A model generated the notes under the pieces. The model ran no database searches and had not been told where the DNA came from. It saw only the letters and a program-made list of their open reading frames with translations. A DNA stretch of 6,713 nucleotides from VRUB01 sp046758085. Lineage in GTDB: Bacteria; Pseudomonadota; Gammaproteobacteria; Acidiferrobacterales; SPGG2. A program made the translations under genes and the position numbers. The stretch spans positions 1-6,713 of the forward strand of contig JBHHZP010000174.1 of NCBI GenBank assembly GCA_046758085.1. Reading direction: 5' to 3'. Shown here piece by piece: positions 1-5,655 of this stretch; within the stretch, counting starts at the first letter, position 1; each line of letters begins with the position of its first letter.

Positions 1-150
1 GGGCCAGGGCCAGGGAATGGCCCTTGCGCGGACCGGCTGAGACGAGCGCCGAGCGCGGGGACCCCGGTTTTTGGGGCGTAGAGTCGGGGGTGCCCTTTCT
101 TTCGGATCCTTGCTTTGGGCATGCAAAGAAAAGAACTCGTCGTACGGGGG
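1..150 (+). repeat. Left arm of a long inverted repeat (dispersed intergenic element)
   Basis: This stretch recurs in inverted orientation at 6532-6693. The first 35 bases are identical to the reverse complement of 6659-6693. A hand alignment gives 4 mismatches in 66 outer bases and 7 in 78 inner bases, about 92 % identity. The two arms differ in the middle, where this one has only a short CCCC/GGGG stem (62-65 with 73-76) and the right arm has a longer hairpin. A second imperfect hairpin (104-116 with 125-137, loop GGGCATGC) matches a perfect one in the right arm. No coding potential is credible here; the long frame across it is low-complexity. It is probably a copy of a multi-copy palindromic intergenic element, slightly decayed. 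The element may continue beyond the window edge. Confidence 0.85.
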
Positions 151-168
151 TGGGTGAGCCAGAGGTGT

Positions 169-193
169 GCCAAGCGTCCAGTGAACGCTTGGC
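169..193. repeat. Perfect 9-bp stem-loop downstream of gpsA
   Basis: GCCAAGCGT (169-177) is exactly complementary to ACGCTTGGC (185-193) around a 7-base loop. It lies about 100 bp past the gpsA stop codon on the minus strand. No T-run follows on either strand, so an ordinary intrinsic terminator is not supported. It may protect the 3' end of the gpsA message or belong to the neighbouring repeat element. Confidence 0.6.
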
Positions 194-198
194 CCGGC

Positions 199-274
199 GA
201 ACGGGCTTGCCACGGACGGCAAGCCCTGGACTTGCAAGCGAGAGCACGGAGAGCGGAGCGCAGCAAGCCCGTTC
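199..274. repeat. Nested, mutually exclusive hairpins downstream of gpsA
   Basis: GAACGGGCTTGC (199-210) is perfectly complementary to GCAAGCCCGTTC (263-274), a 12-bp stem enclosing 52 bases. The same left arm can instead form a local 9-bp stem, GGGCTTGCC (203-211) with GGCAAGCCC (218-226), loop ACGGAC. The two pairings compete. On the minus strand they come just after the gpsA stop codon (290-292). No U-tract follows, so the structure is not a textbook terminator, although it could still act as one, as a processing site, or as part of a repeat. Confidence 0.6.
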
Positions 275-289
275 AAGAATAAACAGCAG

Positions 290-1297
290 TTACTCCGGGC
301 GTGGCTCGCGCTGGAACAGCGCCTCCACCGCCTGCTGCGGTGAGGTGTTCTCGTACAACACGCGGTACACCTGCTCGGTAATGGGCATATCGACATGCAT
401 GCGTCGTGCAAGCATATAAAGCTCTTTCGCGGTAGCTACACCTTCGGCCTCCTGGCCCAGCTTGGCGAGGATGGCCGGCAGCTTTCTGCCGTGACCGAGC
501 CCAAGGCCCACCCGGCGGTTGCGCGAGGTATCATCGGTGCAGGTCAAAATGAGGTCACCAGCACCCGCCAACCCCATGAAGGTCTCGCGCGCGCCTCCCA
601 TTGCCACCCCAAGGCGTGCCAGCTCCGCCAGGCCGCGCGTGATGAGGCCGGCACGGGCGTTGGCGCCGAACCCCAGGCCATCGCTGATGCCCGCAGCGAT
701 GGCCATGACGTTTTTGATGGCGCCACCGAGCTGCACCCCTGGTACGTCGCGACTCGTATACACTCGCGTGCGCTCGTTGCGCAGCCAGCCGGCCACGGCA
801 CGGGCAACGCCCTCATACTCGGCCGCCACCACGAAGGCGGTAGGCAAACCCTGCGCCACTTCGCGCGCGAAAGTAGGTCCGGAGATGGCGGCGATGCGGA
901 CGCCGTCGCCAAGCACCTCGTAGGCGACCGTGTGCAGCAGCTTGCCCGTTCCCGGTTCGAATCCCTTGGTGGCCCAAGCGACAACGGCGTCTGCGGGTAG
1001 ATGGGGCCGCAGCGCCTGCAGCGTGCTGCGAAAGCCGTGGCTCGGCACGGCCACAAGAACACCGCCTGCGCCGGTGACCGCGTCCTCGAGACCAGTCGCT
1101 ATGGTGAGATCTGCGGGCAAAGGGACACCCGGCAAATAGCGGGTATTCTCGCGCTCGCGCGCCAGTCGCGCGAGCCTGGCTACATCATGACCCCAGAGCC
1201 GAACTGCATGCCTGTTGCGGTCCAACAAGATCGCCAACGCGGTGCCCCAGGAGCCCGCTCCCAGGACGGCAATGGTAGTTGGGGTTTCGCCCGCCAT
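290..1297 (-). CDS. gpsA: Glycerol-3-phosphate dehydrogenase [NAD(P)+]
   Basis: This cytoplasmic enzyme reduces dihydroxyacetone phosphate to sn-glycerol 3-phosphate, the backbone for phospholipid synthesis. The 335-residue length is normal for the family. An N-terminal Rossmann fold shows the dinucleotide motif GAGSWG (13-18, in VLGAGSWGTALA). SGPTFA lies at 139-144, the catalytic-lysine segment GGAIKN has Lys at 195, and the C-terminal helical domain has AGAGDLILTC (244-253) and SRN (258-260). The ATG at 1295-1297 is the only good start: an in-frame stop lies ten codons upstream (1325-1327) and the Rossmann strand begins about ten residues in. No strong Shine-Dalgarno precedes it. It lies 59 bp after secB on the same strand, consistent with co-transcription, as in the secB-gpsA order of E. 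coli. No damage is seen. Confidence 0.97.
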   Translation of the reverse strand: MAGETPTTIAVLGAGSWGTALAILLDRNRHAVRLWGHDVARLARLARERENTRYLPGVPLPADLTIATGLEDAVTGAGGVLVAVPSHGFRSTLQALRPHLPADAVVAWATKGFEPGTGKLLHTVAYEVLGDGVRIAAISGPTFAREVAQGLPTAFVVAAEYEGVARAVAGWLRNERTRVYTSRDVPGVQLGGAIKNVMAIAAGISDGLGFGANARAGLITRGLAELARLGVAMGGARETFMGLAGAGDLILTCTDDTSRNRRVGLGLGHGRKLPAILAKLGQEAEGVATAKELYMLARRMHVDMPITEQVYRVLYENTSPQQAVEALFQREPRPE

Positions 1298-1356
1298 GGG
1301 GAGGTCGTCGTCGATCCCGGGCGCTCAATCAGGTGGCAGGCCGACGCACGCGTGCT

Positions 1357-1812
1357 TTAAACCTTTTCCTTCTGAGCCGCGAGCCTATGTTCATAGCGCG
1401 CCTGGAAATTGATCGGATCGATCAGCAGCTGGGGAAAGCCGCCCTTGACGATCAGATCGCAGATTACCTCGCGCGCGAACGGCATCAGCACATTGGGACA
1501 ATTCACTTCCAGTACACCGGGGATCTCCTCCTCCGCTATGCCAGCGATCTGGAACACACCCCCCTGCTGTACCTCCACGATGAAGCTGGTCATGTCCTCC
1601 TGCCGGGCACCGACCTTGACCGTGATCACCACCTCGTGGAAGCGCTTTGCATCATCGACCGGCTTGTGCTCAATGTCGCACTGTACGGTGACCTCCTGGG
1701 TCTTCTCCTGACCGAAAATCTTCGGTGCGCTCGGACTTTCGAAGGAAACATCTTTGATGTAGATCTTCTCGAACGTGAATATTACCTCTTGCTCGATCTG
1801 CTGTTCCGCCAC
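1357..1812 (-). CDS. secB: Protein-export chaperone SecB
   Basis: SecB is a cytosolic tetrameric chaperone that keeps preproteins unfolded and delivers them to SecA. The translation is collinear with the family: FEKIYIKDVSFESPSAP (14-30), FIVEVQQGGVFQIAG (77-91), CPNVLMPFAREVI (105-117), and the GGFPQLLIDPINF block (124-136) near the C-terminus. I chose the GTG at 1810-1812, giving 151 residues that begin MAEQQIEQE. AGGGGG lies six bases before it, and known SecB proteins begin similarly close to the first strand. A second GTG at 1834-1836 would add eight residues (MVGHRGLG) without conserved sequence and with a poorer ribosome site; automated callers may prefer it. The rhodanese stop is about 78 bp upstream. 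In E. coli and Pseudomonas grxC lies between the two, and here it is missing. Confidence 0.95.
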   Translation of the reverse strand: MAEQQIEQEVIFTFEKIYIKDVSFESPSAPKIFGQEKTQEVTVQCDIEHKPVDDAKRFHEVVITVKVGARQEDMTSFIVEVQQGGVFQIAGIAEEEIPGVLEVNCPNVLMPFAREVICDLIVKGGFPQLLIDPINFQARYEHRLAAQKEKV

Positions 1813-1825
1813 GCCTAACCCCCTA
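1813..1825 (-). promoter_or_regulatory. Ribosome binding site deciding the secB start
   Basis: Read on the minus strand, AGGGGG is followed by TTAGGC and then the GTG at 1810-1812. The purine-rich match and six-base spacing favour this GTG over the GTG 24 bases upstream, whose nearest G-run (GGGGG) lies about ten bases away behind an A/T stretch. Confidence 0.55.
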
Positions 1826-1890
1826 TGACCAACCACAAAAATTGCCCCCGCGCTCGTGAATTGTCCAAGCTGCCCAGGCTCGGGAAAATG

Positions 1891-2310
1891 CTATTTTTCC
1901 AAAGGCAGATTGTCGCGCTCCCACGCGGAAGTCCCGCCCGTCAGCGTATAGACGTTTTCGAATCCGTGTTTTCGCAGGATGACAGCGCCCCGGCTGGAGC
2001 GGTTCCCCGTGCGGCAGCTGAGCACAACAGGCCTTTCTTTGTGCTTCTCCAACTCCTTGACCCTTTTAGCCAAGCCGGCCAACGGGACATTTATCGAGTT
2101 CGGGATATGGCCCATTTTGAACTCGTGCTGCTCGGACACGTCCACCACGACTGCAGATTCATGATTAATCAATCTTACCGCGTCCCAGACATTCACATGC
2201 TTGATGCCGTGTATGAGCTCCGAGACCGGGCCCAGCCCCAGCAACGCCAGCACCACAAGCAGTGCCACGAACAGGTACCAGTACTTGATCGCGAAATCCA
2301 CGTATTCCAT
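1891..2310 (-). CDS. yibN: Membrane-anchored single-domain rhodanese (YibN-like)
   Basis: This is a predicted sulfurtransferase of 139 residues. A hydrophobic segment at about 11-27 (WYLFVALLVVLALLGLG) should anchor it in the inner membrane. The rhodanese domain covers about 38-135: VVVDVSEQHEFKMGHIPNSI (54-73) is the usual D/R-x-x-x-E-F-x-x-G-H-I-P block, and the catalytic loop CRTGNRS has its persulfide-carrying Cys at 99. YTLTGGTSAW (121-130) is the typical C-terminal motif. The six-residue loop after Cys is that of sulfur rhodaneses rather than Cdc25-like arsenate reductases. The neighbourhood matches the E. coli yibN-grxC-secB-gpsA order except that grxC is absent. The start ATG (2308-2310) has only a weak GGAT-type ribosome site. 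The physiological sulfur donor and acceptor cannot be read from the sequence. The adjacent ArsR-type gene suggests, but does not prove, sulfur-linked control. Confidence 0.93.
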   Translation of the reverse strand: MEYVDFAIKYWYLFVALLVVLALLGLGPVSELIHGIKHVNVWDAVRLINHESAVVVDVSEQHEFKMGHIPNSINVPLAGLAKRVKELEKHKERPVVLSCRTGNRSSRGAVILRKHGFENVYTLTGGTSAWERDNLPLEK

Positions 2311-2500
2311 AGTTTATCCGACAACAAGTCCGGCGCTATCCCCACTCAACAGCGACAAGAAGTTACACTGAAAGGACATCGAGCCGCGCCCGGCTACACG
2401 ATCCGCGAATGAACCACTGCACCGAAGGCGCACGCGCTACCAACGCTCCCCGGCGGGCTTCAGCGTGCCTGCGTCCGTATAAACCGGCACCCCACCACCT
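2311..2500. other. Non-coding gap between the ArsR-type gene and yibN
   Basis: These 190 bases separate the regulator from the rhodanese on the minus strand. I found no convincing -35/-10 pair, no terminator hairpin with a T-run, and no credible small gene. The gap is long enough to hold a separate promoter for yibN-secB-gpsA, so regulator and rhodanese need not share one transcript. Confidence 0.4.
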
Positions 2501-2854
2501 TCATACGCGGGTTCTGCAAAAAGCATCAAGCAAAGAGTCAATTAATTTTACCACCCTGGCATCGCCCAGGCGGTAGTACACCTTGTTGGCGTCTTTGCGG
2601 AAGGCGAGTATCCCTTTCTCGCGCATGATGGAAAGATGCTGGGAGATATTGCTTTGCGAGGTACCGACCTGCTCGACGATCTCCTGGACGCATACCTCAG
2701 TCCTGCCCCCGACGATGCAAAGAATCTTCAGGCGCAGCGGGTGGGCCATGGCCTTCAGGGTACGGGACGCGACATGAATATCTTCTTCATTCGTGATCAA
2801 GGGCTCGGAAGCACCCTCGCCGCGCACACGCATGTGATCAACATCTCGTTGCAT
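2501..2854 (-). CDS. ArsR/SmtB-family winged-helix repressor, possible reactive-sulfur sensor
   Basis: This is a 117-residue DNA-binding regulator. The ArsR core runs from about 30 to 113: AMAHPLRLKILCIV (35-48), the recognition region VGTSQSNISQHLSIMREKGIL (63-83) and the wing FRKDANKVYYRLGD (85-98). It has three cysteines, C46, C55 and C113. C46 and C113 are 67 residues apart and sit where the E. coli YgaV/BigR/SqrR group carries its redox pair (after LKIL, and at the end of the last helix), as I recall those sequences. C55, in EVCVQEI, occupies the place of the metal-binding ELCVCDL motif of ArsR, but the second cysteine is Gln. A persulfide sensor therefore fits better than a classical arsenic sensor; a metal sensor is not excluded. 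The start may be M1 or M8; neither has a strong ribosome site. An AT-rich palindrome lies upstream. Confidence 0.9.
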   Translation of the reverse strand: MQRDVDHMRVRGEGASEPLITNEEDIHVASRTLKAMAHPLRLKILCIVGGRTEVCVQEIVEQVGTSQSNISQHLSIMREKGILAFRKDANKVYYRLGDARVVKLIDSLLDAFCRTRV

Positions 2855-2904
2855 TCGTTCAGATACCGCACCCGCGAATCGGCAGAAATGGGCCCATCCC
2901 GTCG

Positions 2905-2934
2905 TATATTAATAAAACATTATACAATAATATA
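2905..2934. promoter_or_regulatory. AT-rich palindromic candidate operator and promoter for the ArsR-type gene
   Basis: Only 2 of 30 bases are G or C, in a GC-rich region. It contains a perfect dyad ATTAT-ACA-ATAAT (2919-2931) and an outer 7-bp inverted repeat TATATTA (2905-2911) with TAATATA (2928-2934). On the minus strand TATAAT (2919-2924) is a perfect -10 hexamer about 65 bases from the regulator start; the -35 side is poor. ArsR-family repressors commonly bind AT-rich dyads overlapping their own promoter, so autoregulation is a reasonable inference. A plus-strand promoter for envC in the same patch is not clear. Confidence 0.55.
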
Positions 2935-3047
2935 GGGTTGTGCTATTTGGCCCGCTGCACGCGGCGAAACCCGTCGAACAGCGATTTCTCGGGGGTGTGC
3001 GCACGCCCCGGGTCGCATTATCGCGCGCACGGACCCGGCACGCGTGA

Positions 3048-3060
3048 GATTGACTCAATC
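3048..3060. promoter_or_regulatory. Perfect 13-bp palindrome just upstream of envC
   Basis: GATTGA-C-TCAATC is an exact dyad ending 17 bases before the envC ATG, where no Shine-Dalgarno is visible. It could be an operator half-pair or a small 5' hairpin near the ribosome site, or chance. A second near-perfect dyad (GGGGTGTGC/GCACGCCCC, 2992-3009) lies further upstream. The binding factor is unknown. Confidence 0.25.
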
Positions 3061-3077
3061 ACGAACCAGCCAGCGCC

Positions 3078-4262
3078 ATGATTGACCCGAGACAAACCAC
3101 GACCACTTTGGCTTCTGCACTGATTGTCGCAGGCATGCTGCTTGTCGCCAATGGACAAGTCCTCGGCGCTGCCCCGGCAGCGGGCACCGCGGAACAGGCC
3201 GTACGACTTGATCGCCTGCGTACTCGTATCCGGTCTTTGCAAGTTCGGCTCAATAAGACCGTCCACAAGCGCGACGCCGAGCGCGAGCAACTGCGCGAGC
3301 TTGAGGCTACCATCGGCAGGCTGATTCATGATCTGCGACAGCTCGGCGCACGGCTGAAATCGCAGGCCCGGGCGCTTAAGGATCTGAAGCGTCGCCGCGC
3401 AACCGCGCGCGCTAAGCTGCGCGGCCAACGGGCCGGGCTAGGCGACCAGCTGCGTGCGGCCTATCTCATGGGCCGTCAGGAGTACGTCAAGATGCTACTC
3501 AACCAGACCGACCCGGCCACCTTCACTCGTGTGCTGACCTATTACCGCTACCTGAACGGTGCGCGTATGCAGCAAATCGACAAGATAGAGTCTGCGTTGG
3601 CGCGCATTCATACCATGGAGAGCGAAATTATCGAGCGCTCTCGGGAACTTGAGGCCCTGCACGCAGCCCAAGTACAAAGAAAACAGGCCCTGGAAAATGC
3701 GCGGGTGCGGCGCACCGAGGTCCTGGCCCTGCTCGATCGCCGGGTGCGTGACCAGAGTGATGAAATCGCGCGACTACGCCTCGATGAGGAGCGTCTGGAA
3801 CGCCTGTTGGAACAGTTGCAGCAATATCTCGCGGGCTTGCCGCGGGAGCCGACAGCCAAAGTGCGCTTCGCAGATCGCAAGGGCAAGCTGCCGTTGCCGA
3901 CTAAGGGTAAAATTCGAGCCCGCTTCGGTTCCCCCAAGAAAATCGGCAAAATGCGCTGGAAAGGCCTGTTTTTGAGCGGGCGGACTGGCCAGGACGTGGT
4001 TTCCGTAGCCCGCGGGCGGGTTGCTTTTGCCGACTCGTTGCGCGGATTTGGGCTACTCTTGATTCTGGAGCACGGCGATGGCTATATGACGCTATACGGC
4101 CACAATCAGAGCTTGTACCCGCAGGTCGGTGAGTGGGTCGAGGCCGGGCAGGTAATCGCCAGCATGGGCAACACCGGTAATGCGCCCGGAGCCGGGGTCT
4201 ATTTCGAGATCCGGGAAAACGGGCGGCCGCGGGATCCTTTACAGTGGTGTCGATTACGTTAA
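3078..4262 (+). CDS. envC: Murein hydrolase activator EnvC (coiled coil plus degenerate LytM)
   Basis: EnvC is a periplasmic divisome-associated protein that switches on N-acetylmuramoyl-L-alanine amidases so daughter cells can separate. The 394 residues show a signal peptide (hydrophobic about 10-28, likely cleavage after VLGA), a long charged coiled coil (about 38-250), and a C-terminal LytM/M23 domain (about 275-394). In E. coli EnvC the LytM domain is catalytically dead, and the same is true here: the zinc motif HxxxD is replaced (GRTGQ, 301-305) and the final HxH is replaced by VYFEI (374-378). LYGHNQ (339-344) still keeps one His. This argues for an activator rather than an endopeptidase. 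The ATG at 3078 is chosen because an in-frame stop lies at 3051-3053 and the signal peptide starts here; no clear ribosome site is present. It heads the envC-ctpA-yibQ group, 67 bp before ctpA. Confidence 0.93.
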   Translation: MIDPRQTTTTLASALIVAGMLLVANGQVLGAAPAAGTAEQAVRLDRLRTRIRSLQVRLNKTVHKRDAEREQLRELEATIGRLIHDLRQLGARLKSQARALKDLKRRRATARAKLRGQRAGLGDQLRAAYLMGRQEYVKMLLNQTDPATFTRVLTYYRYLNGARMQQIDKIESALARIHTMESEIIERSRELEALHAAQVQRKQALENARVRRTEVLALLDRRVRDQSDEIARLRLDEERLERLLEQLQQYLAGLPREPTAKVRFADRKGKLPLPTKGKIRARFGSPKKIGKMRWKGLFLSGRTGQDVVSVARGRVAFADSLRGFGLLLILEHGDGYMTLYGHNQSLYPQVGEWVEAGQVIASMGNTGNAPGAGVYFEIRENGRPRDPLQWCRLR

Positions 4263-4317
4263 AGCGGGGATGCGGCGCCCCGTCCTAGTGCAGGTCCCGC
4301 AGTCAGTGGGCCATGAT

Positions 4318-4323
4318 GGAGAG
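4318..4323 (+). promoter_or_regulatory. Ribosome binding site deciding the ctpA start
   Basis: GGAGAG lies six bases before the ATG at 4330. The same reading frame is open back to 4180 inside envC, but only the protein starting at 4330 begins with a signal peptide, so this site settles the start. Confidence 0.75.
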
Positions 4324-4329
4324 ACAGCA

Positions 4330-5655
4330 ATGAAAAACGCGACACGTTATGTTCTTGTCCTGTTACTCGGCGTCTTTATAGGCGCGGGGTTCACACTCGA
4401 CACGGCTGTGCTGGCCAAGCGCGAAGGCGAGCAAGTCGTGTCAACGACTCTGCCGCTCGACGAGCTCAGGACCTTCACCGAGGTGTTCAGCAAGATCAAA
4501 TCAGATTACGTCGACGACGTTACGGACACGAAACTGTTGGAGGATGCCATCGGCGGAATGCTGGCCGGTCTTGATCCTCACTCCACTTACCTCGATCCCG
4601 AGGGGTACAAGGATGTGCGCATCGGTACCGAAGGCCAGTTTGGCGGGCTCGGTATCGAGGTGACCATGGAGAACGGCTTCGTCAAGGTGGTGTCGCCGAT
4701 CGAGGACACCCCGGCAGCGCGCGCTGGGTTGAAACCCGGGGACTTGATTGTGCGTCTGGACGAAAAGGCGGTCAAAGGCATGAGCCTGTCGGACGCGGTC
4801 AAGCTCATGCGCGGCAAGCCGGGCTCGAACATTACGCTCACGGTCGTGCGTGAAGGTGAAAACAAGCCGCTGAAGATCACCGTCACGCGCGCCGTGATAA
4901 AAATTCGCAGCGTAAAGAGCCGCTTGCTGGAGCCAGGCTATGGCTACATCCGCATCACCCAGTTTCAGGCTAACACGACCAAGAACATGAAGAATTCGCT
5001 GAGCAAGCTCCAAAAAGAGAACGGCGGAAAACTCAAGGGAATTGTGCTGGACCTGCGCAATAATCCGGGCGGGGTGCTGAACGCCGCAGTCTCGGTCAGC
5101 GATGCGTTCCTCAAAAAGGGAACCATCGTTTACACCGAGGGCCGGGTCGCGGATTCAAAGCTCACGTTTGAGGCGCAACCCGACGAAGTACTCGAAGGCT
5201 CGCCGCTGGTTGTGCTGGTTAACGGTGGCTCAGCCTCGGCATCCGAAATTGTCGCCGGGGCGCTGCAGGACAACGGTCGCGCCGTTATTATGGGAACCAA
5301 GACGTTCGGTAAGGGCTCGGTACAGACGATCATGCCGATGAGCAATGGCGCCGCCTTGAAGCTCACGACCGCACGCTATTTCACACCCAACGGTCGCTCT
5401 ATCCAGGCCACCGGCATTGAACCGGACATCGTCACAGAACAGGCAAAGCTGACCAGGAATAAGAGCGATCAGGAGCGGTTGAAAGAAGCCAACCTGGCCC
5501 GTCACCTGCAAAACGGCGAGCCCGCAGGGTCGGACAAGCGAGAATCGGAGAAAGAGCAAGCCAATAAATCGAGCACATCCACGGATGACTTTCAGCTCAT
5601 AGAGGCATTGAATCTGCTGAAAGGTATCAATATCTACGCTGAGAAATCCGGCTGA
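4330..5655 (+). CDS. ctpA: Carboxyl-terminal processing protease CtpA (S41 family)
   Basis: This is a periplasmic serine protease that degrades or trims envelope proteins. In Pseudomonas the CtpA of this locus removes peptidoglycan cross-link hydrolases. The 441-residue protein has an N-terminal hydrophobic signal (about 7-29), the S41 N-terminal segment (about 46-95, LDPHSTYLDP at 81-90), a PDZ domain (about 103-187, GLGIEV and AGLKPGDLI), and the protease core (about 195-370). The catalytic residues are S303 (in GGSASASEI), K328 (in FGKGS) and Q332. The Ser-Lys distance of 25 and Lys-Gln distance of 4 match CtpB of Bacillus. After 370 comes a charged low-complexity stretch (about 375-418) and a final hydrophobic helix (FQLIEALNLLKG). 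The frame extends upstream into envC, but GGAGAG before 4330 and the signal peptide fix the start. Its stop overlaps the yibQ start by one base, suggesting translational coupling. Confidence 0.96.
   Translation: MKNATRYVLVLLLGVFIGAGFTLDTAVLAKREGEQVVSTTLPLDELRTFTEVFSKIKSDYVDDVTDTKLLEDAIGGMLAGLDPHSTYLDPEGYKDVRIGTEGQFGGLGIEVTMENGFVKVVSPIEDTPAARAGLKPGDLIVRLDEKAVKGMSLSDAVKLMRGKPGSNITLTVVREGENKPLKITVTRAVIKIRSVKSRLLEPGYGYIRITQFQANTTKNMKNSLSKLQKENGGKLKGIVLDLRNNPGGVLNAAVSVSDAFLKKGTIVYTEGRVADSKLTFEAQPDEVLEGSPLVVLVNGGSASASEIVAGALQDNGRAVIMGTKTFGKGSVQTIMPMSNGAALKLTTARYFTPNGRSIQATGIEPDIVTEQAKLTRNKSDQERLKEANLARHLQNGEPAGSDKRESEKEQANKSSTSTDDFQLIEALNLLKGINIYAEKSG

Noticed and set aside
24..419. A 131-residue open frame across the left repeat arm
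   Set aside because: It crosses palindromic repeat DNA and the 3' end of gpsA, has a low-complexity Arg/Ser/Gly-rich translation and no ribosome site.
395..1000. Long plus-strand frames opposite gpsA
   Set aside because: They are antisense shadows of a well-supported gene in GC-rich DNA and match no family I recognise.
2314..2379. A possible 21-residue leader peptide on the minus strand just before yibN
   Set aside because: It starts with ATG and ends three bases before the yibN ATG, but there is no ribosome site and no attenuator hairpin follows.
1825..2412. A 195-residue plus-strand frame opposite yibN
   Set aside because: Antisense to a clear rhodanese gene; the translation has no recognisable domain.
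2501..2854. Classical arsenic-responsive ArsR
   Set aside because: The ELCVCDL-type metal motif is only half present (EVCVQEI) and no arsenic resistance gene is nearby.
2992..3009. Near-perfect GC-rich dyad GGGGTGTGC/GCACGCCCC upstream of envC
   Set aside because: In GC-rich DNA such a dyad is expected fairly often; it has no T-run and no link to a promoter I can place.
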